From the NCBI GenBank assembly GCA_015178975.1, contig WHVD01000041.1:124001-188000 (forward strand): a stretch of 64,000 nt of DNA, in the 5' to 3' direction. The notes under the pieces are model-generated. The model had not been told where the DNA came from. It did not search any database and was given only the letters and a program-made list of their open reading frames with translations. Of the stretch, positions 31,365 to 42,579 are shown one piece after another; the first letter of the stretch is position 1; each line of letters begins with the position of its first letter. A program made the translations under genes and the position numbers. The stretch comes from Hysterangium stoloniferum (taxonomy: Eukaryota; Basidiomycota; Agaricomycetes; Hysterangiales; Hysterangiaceae).

Positions 31365-32255
31365 GTTTATCAACTGCACACCGCGGATCTACGCCAACGC
31401 GGACTGTTTTTTGCAGAACTACTTGCCCCCTTTTCTTTTTAAGAATACCGTAATAGCATCTAATTTTACCCATACAGATAGCTATCTGCTCACTGTTCCC
31501 GAAAATCTGAAGTTTGTGATTTCGACGATCGTAACTTTAGACTTCACGTACAAAATACGTTCGAACTGAAATTGAGACTGATTATGTAATCATACAGCTA
31601 GAAATTCTATTGCAGAATCATAATCTTTGACCAAGTTTCGCTCCTGGACTACAAAAATTCCCTAATCCGAACTTCGGCGGAGGTGTCTACTCTTTCACTC
31701 CGGCACTGTATAGTACTCATTTAGGAGGATGATCAAAGAATCTTTGCAAATTCTTACCATTTAAAGCGTAGAACCCGCGTTGCAGGCATATGTATCTTAT
31801 CTATGTGGGTAACAAGTTAAAAGTATGATCAAAACCATTCTTACAGATAGTTGTCCTGACACGAGACCGATACCCGAGGTAATCGGATCCTGATTCTCTG
31901 AGAGTTGCCAATGAGCGCTATTTCAACGTTGGACAGATGGCCTAGATTTCTTTCCAGGCCGGAGGCGTAGAAGACCATTGAGATGTAGAAGACCACCGGG
32001 CTATTTTGGTGGCAATCTGTCACCGATCCATTCTCAGCAGCAGGAATTGCGTAACTATATACTCAGATGAGTCTGCGCCTGTTGGGCGTGTTGTTTGACG
32101 TCCTATGTGACGGAGGTTGCTTTAGGGTGCCAAGGTGATTTATGTCCCGGAAGAGACAAGGCATGTAAACCATACATGCCGTTTCGTAAACGGGCCACCG
32201 GCATTATAAATGACAACCTGAGGTGCAGTGCGAACCTTGCCCCCTCCCTCCGACC
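31365..32255. other. Divergent intergenic region between the orphan gene and the calpain gene
   Basis: The two flanking genes point away from each other, so both promoters should lie in these 0.9 kb. No TATA box or other site is clear. It holds the exon-end duplicate at 31,757-31,785. Confidence 0.5.
31757..31785 (-). repeat. Second copy of an exon end with its splice donor
   Basis: On the minus strand the text GGGTTCTACGCTT plus an adjacent GTAAGA donor repeats the end of exon 1 of the gene at 30,809-31,364, where GGGTTCTACGCTT precedes GTGAGA. It lies 447 bases upstream in the same orientation. It may be an alternative first exon or the relic of a tandem paralogue. Confidence 0.5.
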
Positions 32256-35200
32256 ATGGCAGACGCAGAGAAGCTCAAAGATACAATCCCCAAACTGTCT
32301 AAACGACAGCTCAAAAAGAAGAACAAAGGACTTGGTATCGGCCTAAGAAAAGCTCAGAGCGGCTCCCATATTTACAAGCAGGAGCGGTCTCGTGCTGGAA
32401 TATTGGTTACAGCTAAGTTCTTCGAGGCTGTTGAAAGATGCAAAGCCAGGGTGAAGGAAATAGCAGATGAATGTCGTAGCAACAATCTCAAGTTTCGGTG
32501 CGACTATTTTAAGCCTGTATAATCAACTTGGACTGACGCAGACATTGACTTTCAATAGTGACCACGAATTCGACTTGGCCGGCAATAGAGAACTTTGTCT
32601 TCATTCTTTGGGCGGGTACGTCTCACTTCAAAGATTAATCAATAGTATTTACTGAAGTAGCCATGGTTGATTTCAGTGACGACGTAGGGAGCCTTTTCCC
32701 AGCTGATGTCTTGAGGATCTCCCAAATATTCGAAAAACCTCAATTCATGACAGATGGCGCAAAACCAAGCGATATAGAACAAGGAAAGGTACTAGGTGAT
32801 TGCTGGTTTCTCGCCGCGCTTGCCATGCTGGCCTCCATGCCTGGGTTGCTGGAAAAAATTTGCGTTGAAGTAAGTGGAGATTGTCGATGTGTTACTATTT
32901 TCAAATTCTCTCCATGATTCGCTCAATGTAATGTTTAGAGAGACGAAAAGGTATTTATGGATCAATCCTCTGACCTTGCCGTCCCTAACGTCGTTGACTT
33001 CTGTAGGCTGGCGTGTATGGCTTTGTTTTTTGTCGGGACGGAGAGTGGGAAGATGTTATTATCGATGAGTACGTTCGTTTATATGACATGAAGTTTGCTT
33101 TGATATATGAACTGTTTCCACCAGTCAATTATGCACAATGGTTCCTCCATTCGAGACACTTTCTCAGGGGGCTCGTGATACCTTTTTCCAATAGTCACTG
33201 ATCACTTACATTAGCTTCAGGGTCAAAACCTGTACCACGATGACAAGTATCTCTATCAGAAAATCGCTAGGAGAGGAAGTAAAACACTATATTTTGCTCG
33301 TTCCGCTCAGGAAAATGAAACTTGGGTGTACGTCTCCTCCACCTTCAAATATCGACCACAGCTGACAATTCCATAGCCCACTTATCGAAAAAGCCTACGC
33401 GAAATTCCATGGAGATTATGAATCACTTAATGGCGGGTCCACCTGTGAAGCTCTTGAAGACATGACCGGGTTTGTTTCCATCCGGCCATCCTTCGTTCTT
33501 TCAGCTTACAATTAAGGATTAGTGGTGTCTCCGAAACATTCTATGCCAACGTCAGTTGTGCTTAATTATTTCTCATGCCTGTTTTGAGCTTCCGAGGATT
33601 AGGACATCATTGATCCGGACGACTTCTGGCACAACAATCTTAAGCTTGTTGGGACAGATCGACTCTTTGAATGTCATATGGGTTCTGATGGCGAGGGTAC
33701 TTACTAATTATTTTATTCAAATTAAGTCAATAATGGTAGTACACATAGGTCTCATAGGCAATCACGCATATAGCATCCTTGCCGCCAAGGCCTATAATGG
33801 TAAACGATTCGTCAAAATTCGTAACCCTTGGGGTAAGGGTGAATGGACCGGTCGTTGGAGCGACGGTAGCAGTGAATGGACAGATGAATGGCGGCCCGCG
33901 CTGAAACTTTTGGAGCACGGACCCAAACAAGACGGCTCTTTCATCATGGAATATGAAGATTTCTTGAATACTTGGGAGGAAATTGAACGAGTTCAGTTGT
34001 TCAATGACAAGTGGATTCAATCTGCGCATTGGCTTAATGTCAAAACTCGACCGCCACCCGCTGTGTGGCAGTATGGAGATGTCTCGTGTATGTTTTATTC
34101 GAAGTTTCTGACTCAATTCTGACGTTTGGCAAGTCACTTTCACACTCGCTAAGGCTTCGCGAGCTATGATCGTGCTCTCTCAAGCGGATTCTCGTTTCTG
34201 GAAGGGTCTTGTTTGGTCTTTCAATTGGTCATTTGATTTTATAGTATTTAAAAGAGACCAAAGCAAGATCATTGGGCGTTCTCGTGTCCCTTCAAACACC
34301 AGGAGCGTTTCAGTAACAAAGTATCTGACGGAAGGCGAATATTTTGTCCATGTACGCCCTCTTTTTCTCATTTCTGTCATTGGTCATGTCTTATGGACAT
34401 AATAGGTAAGGTTAGAACATACCCTCCTCGTAAGTCCAAACATGATCAACGGAAAAATACATGGCGCTAACCTTTGATTCCATCGATGTACCGGAGGGCT
34501 GGGACGGGCAAAAGCGAAAACGTGTTCACTCGCAATACGCACACAGTCAGAGCATAGCCGCCAACTACGATAGGTCTGTCCTATTTATCATCGACTTGTG
34601 ATTGTTGGACTTAATTTGATCTAGTACTTGGTCGGAGTTTATGGTTATTCCCGAGAAACACTTGGCAAAGGGAGATCTTTTGCAGCTCGAAATAGCCCAT
34701 TACGAGGAGACGATAGAAAAGCGGCAGACAATCAAAGCAGCCGTCTTCCCTCGTCCCGCCCCTACTACCTCTACTTCGGATACTCGTGAAGACACTACAG
34801 GTAGTGGCAATGCCGATACTCCCGGTGACGAGATTCCTCACGGCAATAACAACAAAGATATGAATGAGGGACCTACACATTCCAAACCTCGTGAACAAGA
34901 TGTCGCTGGCGAAGAGGAAGACTCCCCAAAGCCGGCGAGTGAAGGAGGTCGTCCCAACACCAGTGGGAACGACCCTCAAGGAAAGGAAGAAGACGACAAC
35001 GAGAGCGGGAAAGAAGACAAAGGGCTCAATTCGGACACTGCAAATGAAACCGGCCTCTCCAGGCTTAGCGTCCCTCCTTACGTCGACTGCGATGGCTGTA
35101 AAATCACTCCTATTATAGGTGTTAGGTGGGTATGCGTAGAGTGTGGCCCAGTTGGGTACAACCTCTGTGATAGATGTCATTCCATGGGTGTGGGGACCGG

Positions 35201-35668
35201 CGAGCACAAGTTTGGTCACCGAGTCATTCCATTGGAGGCGCGGGAACGTAAGTCCATCCTTCAATGAATTAATTCTGAGAAGTACATTATCTTCCAGCCA
35301 ACAAAGAAGTCAATGAGGGCCATAGGTGCAAGCACTGTAAAACATCCCTCATTGACGGTGTATTGTGGTGGTGTCTTGTGTGCAGTCTCACGGCATTTTG
35401 TGATGCATGCCATTCAAAAGGCCTTCATCCTGCCGACCATAGAATGGTTAAAGCAGAAAATAGCGCCGACGCTGCTGTATTCATTGATCAGGTACGCAAT
35501 TTTTTCTGTCCCTAATTCTTATTCTCACTGTTGCGATACTAGGATGATGGTTGTGGTGGCGGCAATATTCTTCTTGGATTACGAGTCTATACAGAGGATG
35601 AGGCCAAGGTGGATATTAACGGACAGTTACGACATGGCAATATGCTTTCGTGGGCGAAGGAGATGTAG
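32256..35668 (+). CDS. Calpain-family cysteine protease with two C-terminal ZZ zinc fingers
   Basis: Sixteen exons join in perfect frame to 847 residues: 32,256-32,497; 32,559-32,615; 32,677-32,869; 32,939-32,950; 33,007-33,123; 33,221-33,327; 33,377-33,469; 33,523-33,550; 33,603-33,696; 33,749-34,087; 34,134-34,351; 34,406-34,429; 34,497-34,573; 34,625-35,247; 35,298-35,491; 35,543-35,668. Two micro-exons are 12 and 24 bases. The catalytic triad is visible: Cys142 (GDCWFLAAL), His320 (GNHAYS) and Asn340 (RNPWG). Calpain beta-sandwich domains fill about 375-570. An acidic Ser/Thr/Asp/Glu-rich linker (about 575-685) leads to ZZ finger 1 (ligands around C689-H732) and ZZ finger 2 (around C752-H789). 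Calpains make limited cuts in target proteins. ZZ fingers bind peptide or histone tails, so here they may select substrates. There are no EF-hands. The exon 5 donor at 33,124 is the least certain junction. All key residues are present and it looks functional. Confidence 0.9.
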
Positions 35669-37194
35669 TGCATTCGAAAGCGATGCTAAATCATGCTTGA
35701 TTTGTATTTAAACATTGGCTGAAGCTCCATATACTCATTAAATTACAGTCGTAACGAATATTCTTTAGTGGATATGAGGATGGAGAATAATATCGTGACT
35801 CTGAGTGAACTATGATCTCTCCGAAGTATTACTTAGAATGTAATCCTTTATTCGTCGTTGCCCCAAAAACAAAATGATGGCTATGCGCTGGTAGAATCGT
35901 CGACATACATATATGGCTAGAACTGTATTACATGAAACCGTGACAAATGAAACATGAAACGACCAAAAACAGAAAAAGAAATGAGTGACACTGAAGGTGT
36001 TGGAATATGTAGTTCAGAACCCTAAGTACCCACATGTTTCCATAGTAGTCAAGTTCTAGGAGGATTTTCCAAAGTGGAAAATCAAAACCTTCAAAATTTG
36101 TAACAGGAAACTCTGACTGATGATGTTTCCTCACAGTTCTTAGTAGAGGAAGTACTGGATGAGGAGGCATCTGCCAACCAAACCAAGCAGGTCAGTCAGG
36201 CATATTTGATCAAGGATCAAACTGGGCAAGATGTGTTGGAATTGGTGATGAAACCACCCTTTTCTTAGGGGCGGTTCACCTATTTCTTCACTTTTTCATA
36301 GGAGGATGCTAATTGTGGACCATGTTTTTGGAGGTTAATGCATGCCAGAACCATTATACACCTAAACTAGCATCCTACCTACTATGTCAGAAGGTGATTC
36401 ACTAACTGACACATTGATTGAGACATAAATACTTATATTACAAGACTATTACCACCTTGTTGATTGTGTATTACAATAAGCCAACTCATACTATTTTTAA
36501 TAAGATGAGAGGCAGGCATAACAGCCCCTGGGACTAAGGCCAAAGTTACTAGAATGTGACAACTCTAACTGTGACTCTGAGAAGGGAGGTGAGGAATCCT
36601 ATGGAATTCTACCTTCCTGAGTTTCCAAGTTGACATTTCAGATGAAATATAGACCTAGTTTGGCAGAAGGAACAAAAATGACCAAAAATACAGTACCCAC
36701 ATTACAGAAACCTAGTGAATGTTAGGATCCTCACCATTTCAGACCCCCCACACCTTGTTTTACCCTTGTAATCCTCCAGTACCTTGCTATTGGTACCCCT
36801 GACCACAGTGTCACCACCTGCAGCACCCCAACACCTATTCTTCTGTAGATTACCCTTTTGGTCATCCCATCCTGTCTCCATCCCAACACTCTCCCATTAC
36901 CCATTCTACATGTATGTTTTATTTGTCACCACCTCACAGCCTTTAGAATATGTACTTGTATTTCATCACATTTAGTCTTAGTTTAATCCTTGTTCCTGTT
37001 CCAGCTTCCCTTGATCCATCACAACTTCTCACTTTCTTGATTGGCCTTCTAATCATCTGTTATACTTTTGTATAAAAACCCTATCGTGTATGTTATACTG
37101 TAGTTCTTCAGTTTGAATATTGACTTAGATTACCCGCTTTGTGTTTAAGCCCCTTTGCTTGCTCCTAATACTCTTGAAGACATCCTCAGCCAGC
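35669..37194. other. Calpain 3' flank followed by worn, unidentified sequence
   Basis: The first 200 bases should hold the 3' UTR. From about 35,950 on the sequence is AT-rich and broken, with short plus-strand protein-like text near 36,140-36,260, and probably derives from an old retroelement, but no domain could be named. Confidence 0.45.
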
Positions 37195-37455
37195 TGTGAC
37201 TCTTACCTTCATGACCCTTAGCATTTCAGCCTTCTGGTTGATTCAGCTAAGTATCATCTTCAGTTCAATTCATACTACTTGCTCTTCTCAAAATACCAGA
37301 GCACCCTAACAGTTTGTGTGAGGGTGCAACACATAAGTTGAAGCCAAGCTCCACTTGTTTTGTAGAATTGGACCTCCCAGTTAAGTATGAAATAACCATT
37401 GGCCCTCTGACATCATTTTCTCTCTTGTCTTTAGACCTTAGATCTTAACAGTGAA
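37195..37455. repeat. LTR family D, fragment
   Basis: It matches 48,471-48,755, including CTAACAGTTTGTGTGAGGGTG, the TATA module and a shared end CTTAGATCTTAACAG. Both copies are worn. Confidence 0.6.
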
Positions 37456-37754
37456 GGAGGATGTAAATATTATCGAGCAGACCCCAAGCAGCCACCCTAG
37501 TGTCAGGATTTACATATGTGCTACATGTCTATGGCTGGGTGTTAAGCTTGGGGCTTATGGATGGGCATCCAGGGAAAACCCAGGGATGTTCCAGGACAGG
37601 TAGGGCTTGGCTTCAGCTTATGTGCTGCACCCTTGTACACTCATTCATATATCCATATTTCGAGCTGACAGAACACCTACAAGGAAGATGTAGATTCCAG
37701 AGTTCCCATGGGAGTTCCGGGAATTGAGTGTGCAGACAGACAAGAGGAGTAGAG

Positions 37755-38572
37755 TGTTAGGATACGTACAGGGTGGGTCTCCGGAGAAACCCGCGGAATA
37801 TCTGGTAGGACTTGGCTTCAGCTTATAGGCTGCACCCTCGCTAGATCGTGTTGTCCAATTTTGAACAGGCGGACAGGAATCCCGGGGAGTCCAGGCGGGG
37901 TTTGTGGGTCGTAAGTCGTAGGTCGGAGGTCGTGGGTCGTAAGTCGAGATAGTTGAGAGAGGTAGATGCGCCGGAGCCCGTGGGCTCTGACTAGTGAGAG
38001 CGATGTGAATCAAGCAAGGGTTTAGAGCAAAAATGGATTAGATTACTGGGGGGAATCTAAGCTAATTTTCTGACTGGATTGTATGTACAACATCTGCCAG
38101 TTTATGTATATAGACCGTGGAGTGAATGACATACCAAATCCAGTAATGATGAAATGAAACTAACAAAACATAAAACGGGAATAATAAACACCAAATTCGT
38201 GTTAGGAATGGGACGGAACGGAGTGGAGTCCAAATCGTGACAAAGCATAACCCATAACGGGAAACGGAGCGGGAGCAGAGTCCTAAATCGTGACAGGTCA
38301 TTTGACTAAAATGGGAACGGGGCTCAATTAGAGCGGTGACGGGATTCTGAGCGGGGTCCAGTGACTGATGCGTGGGACGAAGATGGACATAGACAGAGAC
38401 GGAGTCTGGGGGAAGTCCAGTGACTGATATGTGTCATAATGAGGTCGAATGTAACAAGTCTTGATGTACGGAGTCCGGGCAGGAAATCCTATAAACAGAC
38501 AATTGGTGCATGTAGGGCGTTGTGGCGTACAGGTTAGTGCCCGGAGTCTGGCAGGATTGTCTGGTCGTAACA
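37755..38572. repeat. Solo LTR, family A (818 bp), target duplication TAGAG
   Basis: The ends are TGTTAGGATA and GGTCGTAACA. TAGAG lies directly on both sides (37,750-37,754 and 38,573-38,577). No internal retroelement sequence is present, so this is the product of recombination between two LTRs of one element. Confidence 0.92.
37815..37834 (-). promoter_or_regulatory. Shared LTR TATA module
   Basis: On the minus strand it reads TGCAGCCTATAAGCTGAAGC, identical over 20 bases to the copy at 312-331, and lies about 60 bases inside the LTR end. Confidence 0.45.
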
Positions 38573-39149
38573 TAGAGACTGGATCAGGCTGTATTCAGGG
38601 TGTAACTAGTTTGAGATTCCAACTGGATTGTAAGTACATGAGTATGGGAGACTATATGGACTTTGAATTATACATATGCAATACCAAATCTGGTAATAAT
38701 GCAAAACAAGGAAACATAAAATGAGATAAGCAAACACTGAACTGGGTATTAGGGACAGAACAGAATGGAAGTGGAGGATGAATCATGACAGGTCATTTGA
38801 CCATAACAGGAGTGGGGTTCTATGCTCTGTTAGAGGGGTTCTGGGAGTCTAGTCAGAGTCCAGTGATGGGCACAGAGAATCGGGTATAAACAGGTTGATG
38901 TGTGGGTCCAGTAGAGTCTGACAACTGGTGCATATAGGGTGGGGTCTGGGTCCCGGTGGGTTTTCCGGTCCTAATATACTGTAGGGATGGGGAACCTGGG
39001 ACTCTGAGTGTACATTATGTCTTAATTGGAGGACCCATGGATTCCAGGAATATGCTGGTGTAAAGCTTACTAGGACAAATACATGGATAGAATACTAGAT
39101 GGGTGCTAAGTTGATTTTCTGATCATATTGTATGTACAAACATTTACTA

Positions 39150-39363
39150 CAGTGGGTCAAAAAACTGCCCCAATGTTTGTGCATTTTAGAAAGATTGATA
39201 TTGTGTGAAGGAATGACATCAGCAAAAATTCTGAAAAATTCACATGATATACTAGAACATGTTGGCTATCTACCAACTTAAGAAATAATGTGATTCCAAT
39301 CAAAACTCATTGCTCAATAAATCAAACAAAATAATCACTCATTGGGGCAGTTTTTTGACCCTC
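39150..39363. repeat. 214-bp foldback with Tc1-like ends
   Basis: GGGTCAAAAAACTGCCCCAA at the left end recurs inverted at the right end, and TA flanks both sides (39,148-39,149 and 39,364-39,365). This is the size and shape of a MITE. Its position 15 bases beyond the stop of a Tc1/mariner transposase frame also allows it to be the structured 3' terminus of that transposon. Confidence 0.75.
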
Positions 39364-39377
39364 TATTATCTTACAAT

Positions 39378-39905
39378 CTAATACTTTGTATGACCCCCCT
39401 TTGCCTTTAAAACTGCCTGTATCCTCCTAGGCATGCTTTCTATTAGCTTCTGGCATGTCTCTGATGGTATTTCAGTCCACTCCTTTGCCACCCTGTCCCA
39501 TAATTCATGTACTCCTCTGGGTGGTATGTCATATTGTTGGAGTTTGGCCTTGAGGTGTTGCCAGAGGTGTTCAATGGGATTTAGATCAGGGGATTGGGCA
39601 GGCCACTTCATGGGAATGATGTTATTGTCAGAAAACCACTGGTCTGCCTTTTTTGAGGTATGTTTTGGATCATTGTTCTGTTGGAAGTACCACTTATCCT
39701 CAGCCATCTCCAAACTTTCAATGCTCTCCTCCACTCCCTCCTCCAAAATCTCCACTGCCTGCACCTCTATCAGCTTCCCCACTGCATTCCAGCCCATACA
39801 CCCCCAAACCATCAAGTTATTCCCCCCTCCATGTTTGACAGTTGGTGTGGTGGTCCTGTCTGATATTGGTTTTTTGTCTGGTTTTTTTGTCTGGTTGTTC
39901 TGCCC
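39378..39905 (-). mobile_element. Tc1/mariner transposase, C-terminal part
   Basis: The open frame reads TVKHGGGNNLMVWGCMGW, then WYFQQNNDPKHTSKKADQW and SPDLNPIEHLWQHLK, the conserved blocks of the Tc1/mariner DDE catalytic domain. The last acidic residue (PIEHLW) is present. The second catalytic Asp is Asn here (QQNNDPKH where QQDNDPKH is usual), so activity is doubtful. The helix-turn-helix N-terminal half is missing and the 5' terminal repeat was not found. No introns. Confidence 0.9.
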
Positions 39906-40070
39906 GATTAGTACAATAGTTACATAGTCTATAAAGTCTCTATGGAAAGGTAATTACAAAGTAATTAGAATATCAACTTAGATTTCCCTGGAATAATTAT
40001 TTGGATTGACTCAGACCTCTGTGAGCCTTTGGACTTTTATTATCGTATTCTTCATCATAGATACTTTTAC

Positions 40071-40311
40071 TGTAATCCCGTCATCAATTGGGATCACAGG
40101 TGGTCACACGAGTTGACAGGACCATGGTGTATTGTCCAGAACAAGAACAGGATACAGGCAGATGCAGCATACGGTAAGGTAAGAGAAAGGAAAACTACCT
40201 AGGCTTATATGTGCTGTGATCACATGCTAGAACAAAAGGGGTGGCACAAAAGAGTGGCACAAAAGAGTGAAACAAAAGGAGAATGCGTAAGACTGGGGTG
40301 CCAGGCTTACA
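40071..40311 (-). repeat. LTR of the gag-only element (3' in gag orientation)
   Basis: 241 bp, TGTAATCCC...GGCTTACA. On the minus strand it contains a TATAAG within CAGCACATATAAGCCTAGG, a possible LTR promoter core. Confidence 0.9.
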
Positions 40312-40544
40312 CCCCTCCCCACACAAAAACAAACCAACTACTCCAAATAACTAAGACTTACATAAAGAGTTCATGCACACAAGGCTGGATTGTCACACTC
40401 ACGACCCTCCCCACACAAAAGCCGACCCACTACCTCAAATTCAACCCTGGTGGACCTCCTTCACAAGTATGGAACTTCAGGCGGCAGAGTCTGTGAACCT
40501 GGTCCAGAAAAATGTGCGATGATGACGGAAATTTGACACAGCAA

Positions 40545-41531
40545 TTAAAGGTGAGCTAACAAAAAAAAAACTGATTTGTGGTCACATTGGCACCAGGCAT
40601 CTGAATCTGTGTCATTGTCCCGGTATGTGGGAGAGGAGTCATCAGCATCCAGTAAAACAGTGCCCATGTGTTCTGTTTTGACGATAGGTGTTCCAAAATC
40701 AGGGCCAGGGGATACACCTTGGGTGGGATCTCCGGGGCAAGTGCGACTGACATGTGTGGTCCAACCCACATCAGTGGGGACCTTCCGGCATCTCCAGCAC
40801 CCTCCAGCTGTCGAAAGACGTTCACGCTCAGTAATACTAAGTGGACTGTGATGAGGGGGTGTAATGCTGGTGGTGGTTGATGAAACGTGAGCGGGGTTGG
40901 GTCTAAGGGTCGAACGAGTAGCAGCAGGGATCTCCATGATTAGGCTCTCCCACTGCATGGACATGAGGGCAACGAGATTGTCGAAGGTGATATCCTCGAG
41001 GTCGAATTCAGGGATGGCCATGATACGAAGGAGGAGCATGGGATGGGAATGGAAAAGAAGTTGGTACTTGTAGATGTTGCTGGTGATAATAGTGGGTCCT
41101 AATGCAGTGCGAGCATCTGCAAGACTGGCTGCATAATCCAAAAATGGCTGCTGATTTTGAGCACACAAAAAAAATGTGCAGAGGGTGACCATCTTGTAGC
41201 CCTTGGGCATGAAGCGGTTGTGAATCTGCTTCTCGAAGCTCTCCCATGATGTCAACCCCAAATACTCTGTGCGGCCAGCATTCCACCAGGCGGCCATTGT
41301 CGATTTCTGCATGTTGGTACCTGCAAGTCGGATCTTGGTCTCAATGGACAGGTCTGAAGCCTTCTCAGTTTTTGTAGAGGCATATATAGCAAACCCATCC
41401 TCACACTGGCCAAGCCAAGCTTCAATAGCAGTTGGCATGAGAGGGCCAGCAAACAGGGTGACAATTTTTGATGCCATGGTTGATGTGTCACAGTCATCGT
41501 TGTTGTCCAATTGGAGAAGTACAGGTGCCAA
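40545..41531 (-). CDS. Gag-like protein of the LTR element
   Basis: A 328-codon open frame. The N-terminal two thirds resemble the capsid region of Ty3/gypsy gag (AWWNAGRTEYLGLTSWESF followed by a FMPKGY block). A C-terminal zinc-knuckle-like motif has ligands in CWRC...H...C form. The frame looks whole. The protein would form a particle with pol supplied from elsewhere. Confidence 0.75.
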   Translation of the reverse strand: MAPVLLQLDNNDDCDTSTMASKIVTLFAGPLMPTAIEAWLGQCEDGFAIYASTKTEKASDLSIETKIRLAGTNMQKSTMAAWWNAGRTEYLGLTSWESFEKQIHNRFMPKGYKMVTLCTFFLCAQNQQPFLDYAASLADARTALGPTIITSNIYKYQLLFHSHPMLLLRIMAIPEFDLEDITFDNLVALMSMQWESLIMEIPAATRSTLRPNPAHVSSTTTSITPPHHSPLSITERERLSTAGGCWRCRKVPTDVGWTTHVSRTCPGDPTQGVSPGPDFGTPIVKTEHMGTVLLDADDSSPTYRDNDTDSDAWCQCDHKSVFFLLAHL

Positions 41532-41674
41532 CAGGGTTGACGTCTCTTAGGAAGAGACAAGGGAGTGTGGAGCGCGAGGGAATGTGAGCGGGTGGTCTGA
41601 CGAGTGAACTGAGGTACAGTGGTGTCGTCCAGAATGAAGGAAGTAGTAAGAAGTGGCGGGTGTCAAAAAAAAAG

Positions 41675-41915
41675 TGTAATCCCATCGTCAATTGGGATCA
41701 CTGGCAGTCACACAAGTTGACAGGACCACAGTGTATTGTCCAGAACAAGAACAGGATACAGGCAGATGCAGCGTACGGTAAGGTAAGAGAAAGGAAAACT
41801 ACCTAGGCTTATATGTGCTGTGATCATGTGCTAGAACAAAAGGGGTGGCACAAAAGAGTGGCACAAAAGAGTGAAACAAAAGGAGAATGCGTAAGACTGG
41901 GGCGCCAGGCTTACA
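41675..41915 (-). repeat. LTR of the gag-only element (5' in gag orientation)
   Basis: 241 bp, 95% identical to the partner LTR. An oligo-A tract on the plus strand lies next to its inner edge. No convincing tRNA primer site was found. Confidence 0.9.
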
Positions 41916-42579
41916 TTTACTCTTGTTCACCTACTTAGGGTGCCTTCAGGCCCTTTGGACAACGTGTTAGCGTCCCAATATGGCAAATTGGTCCCCAACC
42001 TTTATCATTATTAAGCATTCTCCTGCATGTAGAATTTTGAAAGCTACTATTCCATAGAGCACCAGAAGACTGTTGACTGGGCAATAACTTGACGTTAAGT
42101 AGTTAGCCAGATGGATCCTTTCTCAGTACATTTACTATCTTTTGCTGTTTTTCATGTCAATACAACTATGTAAAGCAGCCATGACAATGGAAAAGCTGGG
42201 GAAATAAATTTATACAACACAAAAGATCTACAAATACAAAAAAGAATTCAGTCCCAAATACTACATATATCGGAGGGTTCCCGAGCCTTCATGATGCATA
42301 AAATTTGCCTTTTGGGCACGTTTATATAATGGCGGGCGGCGAAATTAGGCAGACAGATACTTGCACAGGAAGACAGCTCAATTCAGGGATGGGTCGTAGA
42401 AATGAAAACATGTAATGAAGACAAGGAATCAACAAAAGCAGCAATCATGGTGGCCTGTGGCAGAAAAACGAGACGAGGATCATGGTGAATGATGATCACG
42501 AGGGTTCGTTCATTGGAACATCCGAATCCGCTGTTTGATTTACCGGATACGTCTCATTGGCCTGTCACCGCATTGACGT
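41916..42579. other. 3' flank of the ATPase-nuclease gene, no gene seen
   Basis: Between the retroelement insertion and the stop codon at 42,580 only short frames occur. The nearest few hundred bases would be the 3' UTR and terminator of the minus-strand gene. Confidence 0.5.

Larger units (their letters stand above)
37500..39000. repeat. LTR family B, interrupted by a solo LTR
   Basis: The two sides of the insert (37,500-37,754 and 38,573 to about 39,000) align as one continuous sequence with the reverse complement of 47,444-47,930. That second copy shows the uninterrupted text AAGAGGACTAGAGACTGG at the equivalent point. Another copy lies at 50,070-50,878. Confidence 0.7.
40071..41915 (-). 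mobile_element. Gag-only LTR retrotransposon, non-autonomous, complete ends
   Basis: Two direct LTRs of 241 bp (40,071-40,311 and 41,675-41,915) with TG...CA ends enclose 1.36 kb. The 5-bp target duplication TTTAC is perfect (40,066-40,070 and 41,916-41,920). The only coding content is a gag-like frame on the minus strand; no protease, RT or integrase is present, so it must rely on another element. The LTRs differ at 12 of 241 sites (95% identical), 11 of them transitions, suggesting moderate age. It looks structurally whole. Confidence 0.9.

Noticed and set aside
39433-39927. Plus-strand frame opposite the Tc1 transposase
   Set aside because: It has no recognisable motif, while the minus strand carries the DDE blocks.
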